Assembly (NCBI GenBank): GCA_903916775.1
Contig: CAIWXY010000036.1
Span: 1-5,810 of the forward strand
From: an uncultured Actinomycetes bacterium
Lineage (GTDB): Bacteria; Actinomycetota; Actinomycetes; Nanopelagicales; Nanopelagicaceae
DNA length: 5,810 nt
Direction of reading: 5' to 3'
Position numbers and translations under genes: made by a program. Each line of letters starts with the position of its first letter. Position 1 is the stretch's first letter. The notes under the pieces are model-generated. The model made no database searches. It had not been told where the DNA came from and worked only from the letters and a program-made list of their open reading frames with translations. Below are positions 1 to 5,541 of the stretch, piece by piece.

Positions 1-1
1 C

Positions 2-946
2 ACCACAACAGGAAACACACTCTGCGATCCAGATAAGCCAATCATTCTTGAATCAATGGACTTCCCGGATCCAGTTATTTCGGTTGCTATTGAGCCAAAG
101 ACAAAGGCTGACCAAGAGAAGCTCGGTATCGCTATTCAGCGCCTTGCTGAAGAAGATCCAACATTCCACGTTCAATCTGATGAAGAGACAGGCCAGACAA
201 TCATCTCTGGTATGGGCGAACTTCACCTAGAAATCCTTGTCGACCGTATGCGTCGCGAGTTCAAGGTTGAGGCAAACGTTGGTAAGCCACAAGTTGCTTA
301 TCGCGAAACCATTCGCAAGACAGTTGCTCGTCACGATTACACACACAAGAAGCAATCAGGTGGTTCTGGACAGTTCGCGAAGATTCAGATCGCACTTGAG
401 CCAATCCTTGATGCAACTGAGAAGCATTACGAATTCGTCAACAAGATCACAGGTGGACGTGTTCCTCGTGAATACATCCCATCAGTAGATGCTGGTTGCC
501 AAGAAGCAATGCAGGCTGGTCCACTTGCTGGATATCCAATGGTGGATGTTCAAGTAACGCTGCTTGATGGTGCTTACCACGACGTTGACTCTTCAGAACT
601 TGCCTTCAAGATTGCCGGTATTGCTGGCTTCCGCGAAGCTGCAAAGCTTGCTGGTCCAGTAATCCTTGAGCCAGTTATGAGCGTTGAAGTTGTTACTCCA
701 GAAGATTTCATGGGCGATGTCATCGGCGATCTCAACTCTCGTCGTGGACAAATCTTGTCTATGGATGAGCGTTCAGGTGCTCGTGTTGTAACCGCAACCG
801 TTCCTTTGTCTGAGATGTTCGGCTATGTCGGAGATCTTCGCTCAAGAACTCAAGGTCGCGCTAGCTACAGCATGACATTTGATTCATACGCAGAGGTTCC
901 ACAAGCCGTTGCGAAGGAAATCATCGCAAAGGTTCGCGGAGAATAA
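2..946 (+). CDS. fusA: Elongation factor G, C-terminal part (partial at 5' end)
   Basis: EF-G is the cytoplasmic GTPase that drives translocation of tRNA and mRNA on the ribosome, and with RRF it helps recycle ribosomes. The reading frame is open from base 2, so the gene starts upstream of the window. The visible 314 residues of a family of about 700 begin at TTTGNTLCDPDKPI and cover the end of domain II and domains III to V; the GTPase domain is not in view. Family landmarks include EPKTKADQEKL, GMGELHLEILVDRM, NVGKPQVAYRETIRK and VPREYIPSVDAG. YHDVDSSELAFKIAG lies in domain IV, and its histidine (codon 578-580) matches the tip histidine known as His583 in E. coli. PLSEMFGYVGDLRSRTQGRASY in domain V follows. 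It ends with TAA, 89 bases before tuf, the usual str operon order. The first in-frame ATG (56) is internal, not the start. No frameshift is seen. Confidence 0.98.
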   Translation, partial: TTTGNTLCDPDKPIILESMDFPDPVISVAIEPKTKADQEKLGIAIQRLAEEDPTFHVQSDEETGQTIISGMGELHLEILVDRMRREFKVEANVGKPQVAYRETIRKTVARHDYTHKKQSGGSGQFAKIQIALEPILDATEKHYEFVNKITGGRVPREYIPSVDAGCQEAMQAGPLAGYPMVDVQVTLLDGAYHDVDSSELAFKIAGIAGFREAAKLAGPVILEPVMSVEVVTPEDFMGDVIGDLNSRRGQILSMDERSGARVVTATVPLSEMFGYVGDLRSRTQGRASYSMTFDSYAEVPQAVAKEIIAKVRGE

Positions 947-985
947 TCACTAAGTTTTTCTAAAAAGAAAAAAACCAATAACCAA

Positions 986-1015
986 GTTGGTCAGATCTAA
1001 CAGGAACTGATCAGC
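986..1015 (+). promoter_or_regulatory. Possible leader hairpin upstream of tuf
   Basis: In the 89-base fusA-tuf gap, GTTGGTCAG (986-994) can pair with CTGATCAGC (1007-1015). This gives a 9-bp RNA stem with two G-U pairs and a 12-base loop. No U-run follows, so it does not look like an intrinsic terminator. It ends 9 bases before the tuf Shine-Dalgarno, and its loop carries AACAGGA (999-1005), the same seven bases that begin the real ribosome binding site at 1022-1028. A role in tuf translation or mRNA processing is inference; a stem of this strength could arise by chance. Confidence 0.3.
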
Positions 1016-1024
1016 AAGACAAAC

Positions 1025-1030
1025 AGGAGG
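1025..1030 (+). promoter_or_regulatory. Strong Shine-Dalgarno of tuf
   Basis: AGGAGG is a perfect anti-16S match, five bases before a GTG codon at 1036. It fixes the tuf start at GTG, which is confirmed by the universal N-terminus MAKAKFERNKPHVNIGT. A full-consensus site suits one of the most highly expressed bacterial proteins and may offset the weaker GTG start. Confidence 0.85.
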
Positions 1031-1035
1031 AAAAA

Positions 1036-2229
1036 GTGGCAAAAGCCAAGTTCGAGCGCAATAAGCCGCACGTCAACATCGGCACCATCGGGCACATCGA
1101 TCACGGTAAGACCACTCTTACCGCTGCTATCTCAAAGGTGTTGCACGATAAGTACCCAGATGTAAACCCTTTCACACCTTTCGATCAGATCGATAAGGCA
1201 CCAGAAGAGCGTCAACGCGGTATCACAATCTCTATTGCTCACATCGAGTACCAGACAGAGAAGCGTCACTACGCACACGTTGACTGCCCAGGCCACGCCG
1301 ATTACATCAAGAACATGATCACCGGTGCTGCTCAAATGGACGGCGCGATTCTCGTAGTAGCTGCAACAGACGGACCAATGCCTCAGACCAAGGAACACGT
1401 TCTCCTTGCTCGTCAGGTTGGCGTTCCATCTATCGTTGTTGCTCTTAACAAGTCTGACATGGTCGATGATGAAGAAATTCTTGAGCTCGTTGAGATGGAA
1501 GTTCGTGAACTTCTTTCTAAGTACGAGTTCCCAGGCGATGACACACCAATCGTTCGCATCTCAGCACTGAAGGCTCTCGAAGGAGATCCAAAGTGGGTTG
1601 AGACAATCATGCAGCTCATGGATGCAGTCGATGCATACATCCCACAGCCAGAGCGTGAAGTTGATAAGCCATTCCTTATGCCAGTTGAAGACGTCTTCAC
1701 AATCACAGGTCGCGGAACTGTTGTTACCGGTCGTATTGAGCGCGGTATCGTCAAGGTCAACGAAGAAGTTGAAATCGTTGGTATCCGTCCAGATTCACAG
1801 AAGACAACTGTTACAGGCGTAGAAATGTTCCGTAAGCTTCTTGACGAAGGTCAGGCTGGCGAGAACGTTGGACTTCTACTCCGTGGAACAAAGCGTGAAG
1901 ATGTAGAGCGTGGTCAGGTTGTCGTTAAGCCTGGTTCAATCACACCTCACACAGAGTTCAACGCGAACGCATACATCCTTTCAAAGGATGAAGGCGGACG
2001 TCACACACCATTCTTCAACAACTACCGTCCACAGTTCTACTTCCGTACAACTGACGTGACCGGTGTTGTAACACTTCCTTCAGGTACAGAGATGGTCATG
2101 CCTGGCGATAACACTGAGATGAGCGTTGTTCTCATCCAACCAATCGCTATGGAAGAAGGCCTTCGCTTTGCTATCCGTGAAGGTGGCCGCACTGTAGGTG
2201 CTGGTCGCGTTACAAAGATCAACAAGTAA
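1036..2229 (+). CDS. tuf: Elongation factor Tu
   Basis: EF-Tu is the GTPase that delivers aminoacyl-tRNA to the ribosomal A site in the cytoplasm. The 397-residue protein is full length for the family. The G domain shows the P-loop GHIDHGKT (residues 19-26), the switch I threonine in RGITI (Thr64), DCPGH (83-87) with the catalytic histidine His87 (His84 in E. coli), NKSD (138-141) and SALK (176-179). Domains II and III follow, with GRGTVVTGRIERG and the conserved GGRHTPFFNNYRPQFYFRTTDVTG, and the usual end GGRTVGAGRVTKI. It starts with GTG behind a perfect AGGAGG. It lies downstream of fusA, as in the str operon, and 160 bases upstream of the S10 operon. The sequence resembles high-GC Gram-positive EF-Tu but with more AT-rich codons. 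No motif residue is missing. Whether a second tuf copy exists elsewhere cannot be seen here. Confidence 0.99.
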   Translation: MAKAKFERNKPHVNIGTIGHIDHGKTTLTAAISKVLHDKYPDVNPFTPFDQIDKAPEERQRGITISIAHIEYQTEKRHYAHVDCPGHADYIKNMITGAAQMDGAILVVAATDGPMPQTKEHVLLARQVGVPSIVVALNKSDMVDDEEILELVEMEVRELLSKYEFPGDDTPIVRISALKALEGDPKWVETIMQLMDAVDAYIPQPEREVDKPFLMPVEDVFTITGRGTVVTGRIERGIVKVNEEVEIVGIRPDSQKTTVTGVEMFRKLLDEGQAGENVGLLLRGTKREDVERGQVVVKPGSITPHTEFNANAYILSKDEGGRHTPFFNNYRPQFYFRTTDVTGVVTLPSGTEMVMPGDNTEMSVVLIQPIAMEEGLRFAIREGGRTVGAGRVTKINK

Positions 2230-2389
2230 TTACTGGTTAATAACTAGCTAATTACTAGCAAGACTCCTCCTGTTCGAGTAGAGCGGTGTAACAGCCGCTC
2301 TACTTAGGAAGAGAAGTAAGACAGAACTAAAGAGATTTGCAAGAGTTTTGAAAGATTATTAAGTAGTAACTAGATGAAGGAGAAAGACG
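2230..2389 (+). other. Intergenic leader region ahead of the S10 operon
   Basis: This 160-base gap is the largest in the window. From 5' to 3' it holds an AT-rich stretch with ACTAGC twice (2243-2248, 2254-2259), a pyrimidine motif CTCCTCCT (2264-2271) complementary to Shine-Dalgarno sequence, the 10-bp stem-loop, a purine-rich stretch, TTGCAA (2337-2342) and an AT-rich segment with TATTAA (2357-2362). AAGGAG (2377-2382) then sits seven bases before the rpsJ ATG. A promoter for the S10 operon is expected here from known bacterial organisation, but I cannot assign one: the best -35-like and -10-like hexamers are only 14 bases apart. I see no open reading frame here that looks real. Confidence 0.5.
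2277..2304 (+). terminator. Strong stem-loop between tuf and rpsJ (possible terminator or S10 leader hairpin)
   Basis: AGTAGAGCGG (2277-2286) pairs perfectly with CCGCTCTACT (2295-2304), a 10-bp stem with an 8-base loop, TGTAACAG. Outside it, TCCT (2268-2271) could also pair with AGGA (2306-2309) across a small internal loop. It lies 47 bases after the tuf stop and 85 bases before rpsJ. The bases that follow (TAGGAAGAG) are purine-rich with no T-run, so it is not a textbook Rho-independent terminator, although U-less hairpins have been proposed as terminators in Actinobacteria. It could mark the end of the str transcript, a processing site, or an S10 leader element. The hairpin is seen directly; its function is inferred. 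Confidence 0.45.
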
Positions 2390-2698
2390 ATGGCGGGACA
2401 AAAGATCCGCATTCGGCTCAAGGCTTACGACCACGAAGTGATCGACACATCAGCGAAGAAGATCGTTGAGACTGTTGAGCGCACTGGTGCAACTGTCGCA
2501 GGTCCCGTTCCGCTGCCAACAGAGAAGAACACCTTCTGTGTTATTCGCTCTCCTCACAAGTACAAGGACAGCCGCGAACACTTCGAGATGCGCACACATA
2601 AGCGCCTCATCGACATCATCGATCCAACACCTAAGACTGTTGATTCATTGATGCGTCTCGATCTCCCAGCTGGCGTCGACATTGAGATTAAGCTGTAA
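2390..2698 (+). CDS. rpsJ: 30S ribosomal protein S10 (transcription factor NusE)
   Basis: S10 is a protein of the 30S head. In well-studied bacteria it also acts as NusE, which binds NusB in antitermination complexes and links transcription to translation. The 102-residue length fits the family (about 101-103). The sequence matches throughout: MAGQKIRIRLKAYDHEVID at the start, RTGATVAGPVPLPTEKN, the loop segment RSPHKYKDSREHFEMRTHKR (about residues 53-72), and IDPTPKTVDSLMRLDLPAGV near the end. The ATG is preceded by AAGGAG at a spacing of seven. It is the first gene of the S10 operon, and rplC follows after 13 bases. In E. coli this operon is autoregulated by L4 through the leader before rpsJ; whether that holds here cannot be told from sequence, though the upstream gap does hold a hairpin. 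Confidence 0.99.
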   Translation: MAGQKIRIRLKAYDHEVIDTSAKKIVETVERTGATVAGPVPLPTEKNTFCVIRSPHKYKDSREHFEMRTHKRLIDIIDPTPKTVDSLMRLDLPAGVDIEIKL

Positions 2699-2711
2699 GG
2701 GGACCTGACAC

Positions 2712-3407
2712 ATGACTACTACACAATCACAGGGCTCTGCAATCAAGGGAATCCTTGGCAAGAAGCTCGGAATGACCCAGGTCTTCGATGCAAATAACAA
2801 GATCGTTCCAGTAACAGTTGTTGCTGTTGGCTCAAACATCGTTACCCAGATCCGCACACTCGAGAATGATGGCTACACAGCTGTCCAGCTCGCATTCGGT
2901 GCTGTTGATCCTCGCAAAGTAAACAAGCCTGAGGCTGGACACTTCGCCAAGGCTGGCGTTACACCACGTTCCGAGGTTGCAGAACTTCGCACAGCGAACG
3001 TTGATTCTTATTCAGTCGGACAAGAGCTTGGCGCAGATGTATTTGCTGCCGGTGAATTGATCGATGCAACTGGTACATCCCGCGGTAAGGGATCTGCTGG
3101 TGTTATGAAGCGTCACGGCTTCTCTGGTATCGGAGCTTCTCACGGTGTAGACCGTAAGCACCGCATGTCAGGTTCTATCGGTAACCGCACAACACCAGGT
3201 CGCGTTTTCAAGGGAAAGCGCATGATGGGCCGCATGGGTGTAGAGACAGTTACAACACAGAACTTGCTCATCCATTCTGTAGATACAGAGAAGAATCTGA
3301 TTTTGGTTCGTGGTGCCGTTCCTGGTGCTACCAACTCAACAGTGTTCCTTCGCTCAGCTGCGAAGAAGGCTGTTTCAGAAACTATTACAAAAAAGGCAGG
3401 TGCATAA
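2712..3407 (+). CDS. rplC: 50S ribosomal protein L3
   Basis: L3 is an early-assembly protein of the 50S subunit; it binds 23S rRNA and sends a loop toward the peptidyl transferase centre. The 231 residues show the core start KGILGKKLGMTQVFD (from residue 12), NKPEAGHFAKAGV (71-83), DATGTSRGKGSAGVMKRHGF (118-137) and GSIGNRTTPGRVFKGKR (154-170), then RGAVPGATNS. The start ATG has AAGGGGA eight bases upstream and overlapping the rpsJ stop. It adds a Thr/Gln/Ser-rich extension of about 11 residues before the family core, longer than I recall for relatives. The glutamine methylated by PrmB in E. coli L3 (Gln150, in GQNQTPG) is threonine here (Thr160), so that modification cannot occur at this site. 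The usual MGN(D/E)RVT is MGVETVT. The frame is intact, so the differences do not suggest decay. rplD follows three bases later. Confidence 0.98.
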   Translation: MTTTQSQGSAIKGILGKKLGMTQVFDANNKIVPVTVVAVGSNIVTQIRTLENDGYTAVQLAFGAVDPRKVNKPEAGHFAKAGVTPRSEVAELRTANVDSYSVGQELGADVFAAGELIDATGTSRGKGSAGVMKRHGFSGIGASHGVDRKHRMSGSIGNRTTPGRVFKGKRMMGRMGVETVTTQNLLIHSVDTEKNLILVRGAVPGATNSTVFLRSAAKKAVSETITKKAGA

Positions 3408-3410
3408 GCC

Positions 3411-4085
3411 ATGGCTTTGACAATCGATATCAAGAGCGCTGAAGGCAAGAAGGTTGGCGACGTCAATCTTCCTTCAGAGATCTTCGATGCGCAGACAAAC
3501 ATTCCGCTTATCCACCAAGTAGTTGTTGCTCAACTCGCAGCAGCTCGCTCTGGTACAGCGAAGGCAAAGACTCGCGCTGAAGTTTCTGGTTCAGGTAAGA
3601 AGCCTTTCAAGCAGAAGGGAACAGGTCGTGCCCGTCAGGGTTCTGTCCGTGCTCCTTTGCAGCGTCACGGTGGTGTTTCACATGGTCCAGTACCTCGTAA
3701 GTACGATCAACGCACACCAAAGAAGATGATTGCAGCGGCTCTTCGTGGAGTTCTTTCAGATCGCCAACGCGAAGATCGCATCCACTGCGTCTCATCAATC
3801 ACAGAGACACCAACAACACGTGGTGCAATCTCTGCGGTTCGTCAATTTTCAGATCGCAAGAATGTTCTTGTCGTTCTCTCACGTAATGAAGATGTTGCAT
3901 GGCGTTCACTTCGCAACGCAGACAACCTTCACCTCATCGTCAACGATCAACTCAATGCATACGACGTTCTCATCGCTGATGACATCGTCTTCTCAGAGAG
4001 CGCGATCCGCGAATTCATCGCCGGCCCAGCTAAGGCAGCAGTTGCCGTAGCACGTGAATCAGAAGTAGTAGAGGTGTCCGCATGA
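3411..4085 (+). CDS. rplD: 50S ribosomal protein L4
   Basis: L4 is an early-assembly 23S rRNA-binding protein whose long loop lines the polypeptide exit tunnel next to L22; in E. coli it also represses its own operon. The 224 residues show an actinobacterial-type N-terminus (LPSEIFDAQTNIPLIHQVVV, about 20-39) and the basic tunnel loop at about residues 50-100 with GSGKKPFKQKGTGRARQGS and RHGGVSHGPVPRKY. RTPKKMIAAALRGVLSDR starts the following helix, and a globular C-terminal half ends near FIAGPAK. A tail of about 19 residues, rich in Ala, Val and Glu, follows. The start is three bases after the rplC stop, with only a weak GGCAGG-like ribosome site inside rplC, so reinitiation from rplC translation is likely. 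Its TGA overlaps the rplW ATG (ATGA). I see no sign of macrolide-type loop deletions. Confidence 0.98.
   Translation: MALTIDIKSAEGKKVGDVNLPSEIFDAQTNIPLIHQVVVAQLAAARSGTAKAKTRAEVSGSGKKPFKQKGTGRARQGSVRAPLQRHGGVSHGPVPRKYDQRTPKKMIAAALRGVLSDRQREDRIHCVSSITETPTTRGAISAVRQFSDRKNVLVVLSRNEDVAWRSLRNADNLHLIVNDQLNAYDVLIADDIVFSESAIREFIAGPAKAAVAVARESEVVEVSA
4071..4076 (+). promoter_or_regulatory. Shine-Dalgarno of rplW inside rplD
   Basis: GAGGTG sits five bases before the ATG at 4082, within the last codons of rplD. It supports the start that overlaps the rplD stop as ATGA, an arrangement typical of translational coupling. Confidence 0.65.
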
Positions 4086-4375
4086 AGGACCATCGCGACG
4101 TACTCCTAGCTCCAGTTGTCTCTGAAAAGGCATACGGATTGCTAGATCAGAACAAGTACACATTCTTTGTTGCAAAGGATGCTAACAAGACAGAGATCAA
4201 GATCGCTGTTGAGAAGGTATTCAATGTCAAGGTATTGAGCGTCAACACAATGAACCGTCAGGGCAAGCGTCTTCGCACTGCCAAGGGTTTTGGTAAGCGC
4301 AACGACACCAAGCGTGCGATCGTGCACGTTGCTGCCGGCGACCGCATCGACATCTTCGGAGGTCCTGTCTCCTAA
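4082..4375 (+). CDS. rplW: 50S ribosomal protein L23
   Basis: L23 sits at the exit of the polypeptide tunnel and is the docking site for trigger factor and the signal recognition particle. The 97-residue length is normal. RDVLLAPVVSEKAYGLLDQN opens the protein, and Glu15 in VVSEKA matches the docking glutamate known as Glu18 in E. coli. KYTFFVAKDANKTEIKIAVE and FNVKVLSVNTMN form the conserved core. A basic loop rich in Arg and Lys (GKRLRTAKGFGKRNDTKRA) precedes the end GDRIDIFGG. The start overlaps the rplD stop by four bases (ATGA), so coupled translation of L4 and L23 is likely. The N-terminus is a few residues shorter than some actinobacterial homologues, but the ribosome site at 4071-4076 favours this ATG. 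rplB follows after 36 bases. Confidence 0.98.
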   Translation: MKDHRDVLLAPVVSEKAYGLLDQNKYTFFVAKDANKTEIKIAVEKVFNVKVLSVNTMNRQGKRLRTAKGFGKRNDTKRAIVHVAAGDRIDIFGGPVS

Positions 4376-4411
4376 GGGAGCGGGGCTAGAAGAAGAAGAG
4401 GAAGATAAAAA
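4376..4411 (+). other. rplW-rplB spacer with extended purine tract
   Basis: This 36-base gap contains an uninterrupted 18-base A/G run (4388-4405) made of AGA/GAA repeats, then T and an A-run up to the rplB ATG. AGAGGA (4397-4402), nine bases upstream, is the best ribosome binding site. The tract would keep the region unstructured in mRNA and may help ribosome loading; that is inference. Confidence 0.5.
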
Positions 4412-5245
4412 ATGGCATTACGTAAACTCAAGCCGACCACTCCTGGTCAGCGCGGCGCTAGCGTTCCTGATTTCGCAGAAATCACACGCACAACTCCTGA
4501 GAAGTCATTGGTTCGTCCAATCCACTCAAAGGGCGGCCGTAACGCATCTGGAAAGATCACTGTTCGTCACCAAGGTGGCGGTCACAAGCGTGCTTACCGT
4601 CTGATCGATTTCACTCGTAACGATAAAGATGGCATCCCAGCAAAGGTTGCTCATATCGAATACGATCCAAATCGCACAGCTCGTATCGCTCTTTTGCATT
4701 ACGCAGATGGCGAAAAGCGCTACATCATTGCACCGAACAAGCTCAACCAAGGCGACAAGGTCGAGAACGGTCCATCAGCGGATATCAAGCCAGGCAACAA
4801 CTTGCCACTTCGCAATATCCCAGTAGGTACTGTCATTCACGCAATCGAACTTCGTCCAGGTGGCGGAGCAAAGATCGCTCGTTCAGCAGGCGCAAGTGTT
4901 CAGCTTGTTGCTAAGGATGGCCCATACGCACAACTTCGTATGCCATCAGGTGAAATTCGTAACGTCGATGTTCGTTGCCGCGCAACTGTTGGTGAAGTTG
5001 GAAACGCAGAGCAATCAAATATCAACTACGGAAAAGCTGGTCGTAAGCGCTGGTTAGGCGTACGTCCAACTGTTCGTGGTGTTGTTATGAACCCGGTAGA
5101 CCACCCACACGGTGGTGGTGAAGGTAAGACTTCCGGTGGACGTCACCCAGTTTCACCTTGGGGTAAGCCAGAAGGTCGCACGCGCAAGAAAAAGGCGAGC
5201 GATGCACTTATTGTCCGTCGTCGTAAGTCGAACAAGAAGCGATAG
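4412..5245 (+). CDS. rplB: 50S ribosomal protein L2
   Basis: L2 is one of the most conserved 50S proteins, needed for subunit association and for building the peptidyl transferase centre. The 277-residue length is typical. Visible are MALRKLKPTTPGQRG, then GGRNASGKITVRHQGGGHKR (41-60) and YRLIDFTRNDKDGIPAKVAH in the N-terminal OB-like rRNA-binding domain. PGGGAKIARSAGASVQL (149-165) and RKRWLGVRPTVRGVVMNPVD (211-230) belong to the SH3-like domain. HPHGGGEGKTSGGRHPVSPW (231-250) is the signature loop, whose histidine region includes the residue called His229 in E. coli. The C-terminus is strongly basic (RRRKSNKKR), as usual for an rRNA-penetrating tail. It ends with TAG, the only TAG stop in the window, and rpsS begins 14 bases later. 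No key residue is missing. Confidence 0.99.
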   Translation: MALRKLKPTTPGQRGASVPDFAEITRTTPEKSLVRPIHSKGGRNASGKITVRHQGGGHKRAYRLIDFTRNDKDGIPAKVAHIEYDPNRTARIALLHYADGEKRYIIAPNKLNQGDKVENGPSADIKPGNNLPLRNIPVGTVIHAIELRPGGGAKIARSAGASVQLVAKDGPYAQLRMPSGEIRNVDVRCRATVGEVGNAEQSNINYGKAGRKRWLGVRPTVRGVVMNPVDHPHGGGEGKTSGGRHPVSPWGKPEGRTRKKKASDALIVRRRKSNKKR

Positions 5246-5259
5246 GGGAGCGACTACAA

Positions 5260-5541
5260 ATGCCACGCAGTCTTAAAAAGGGTCCATTTGTGGACGGTCA
5301 TCTTCAAAAGAAGGTTGATGCTCAAAACGATGCGAACACCAAGAATGTCATCAAGACATGGTCTCGCCGTTCAATGATCATCCCTTCAATGATTGGCCAC
5401 ACCATCGCCGTTCACGACGGCCGCAAGCACGTTCCAGTTTTCGTCACTGAAAATATGGTTGGACACAAGCTCGGTGAGTTCTCTCCAACACGTACATTCA
5501 AGGGACACGTCAAGGATGATCGGAGAGCTTCACGTGGCTAA
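5260..5541 (+). CDS. rpsS: 30S ribosomal protein S19
   Basis: S19 lies in the 30S head, pairs with S13, and contacts the A-site finger and the tRNAs. The 93-residue length is usual. The start MPRSLKKGPFVDGHLQKKVD, then IKTWSRRSMIIPSMIGHTIA, VHDGRKHVPVFVTENMVGHK and LGEFSPTRTFKGH, is diagnostic. The ATG follows GGGGAG (5245-5250) at nine bases, the first G of which is the last base of the rplB stop. The 3' end overlaps rplV by eight bases, so the last codons of rpsS also carry the rplV start. The gene is complete, with no anomalies. Confidence 0.99.
   Translation: MPRSLKKGPFVDGHLQKKVDAQNDANTKNVIKTWSRRSMIIPSMIGHTIAVHDGRKHVPVFVTENMVGHKLGEFSPTRTFKGHVKDDRRASRG
5522..5527 (+). promoter_or_regulatory. 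Shine-Dalgarno of rplV inside rpsS
   Basis: GGAGAG lies six bases before GTG at 5534 and decides the rplV start. An in-frame ATG at 5516 is an alternative that would add six residues (MIGELH), but it has only a weak CAAGG upstream at very short distance, and its codons would run through this better ribosome site. Confidence 0.6.

Noticed and set aside
955..972. TTTTTC/GAAAAA inverted repeat just after the fusA stop, as a possible terminator
   Set aside because: Only six mostly A-T pairs, with no stable GC stem and no T-run on the 3' side; tuf is expected to be co-transcribed with fusA.
1132..1760. Minus-strand open frames opposite tuf (88 and 115 codons)
   Set aside because: They lie entirely antisense to the well-supported EF-Tu gene, have no recognisable protein features, and reflect its codon bias.
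2241..2259. ACTAGC direct repeats and CTAG palindromes after tuf, as a protein-binding operator
   Set aside because: Very short, AT-rich units that arise easily by chance; no longer symmetric element is present.
2337..2365. TTGCAA with TATTAA or TAAGTA as an S10 operon promoter
   Set aside because: TATTAA is only 14 bases from TTGCAA, and TAAGTA at 17 bases matches the -10 consensus poorly; a promoter may exist here but I cannot assign it.
3140..3502. 120-codon minus-strand open frame across the rplC/rplD junction
   Set aside because: It is antisense to two certain ribosomal protein genes and has no family resemblance; a shadow frame.
4290..4604. 104-codon plus-strand frame spanning the rplW-rplB gap
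   Set aside because: It overlaps both genes out of frame, has a low-complexity acidic stretch from the purine tract, and resembles no known protein.
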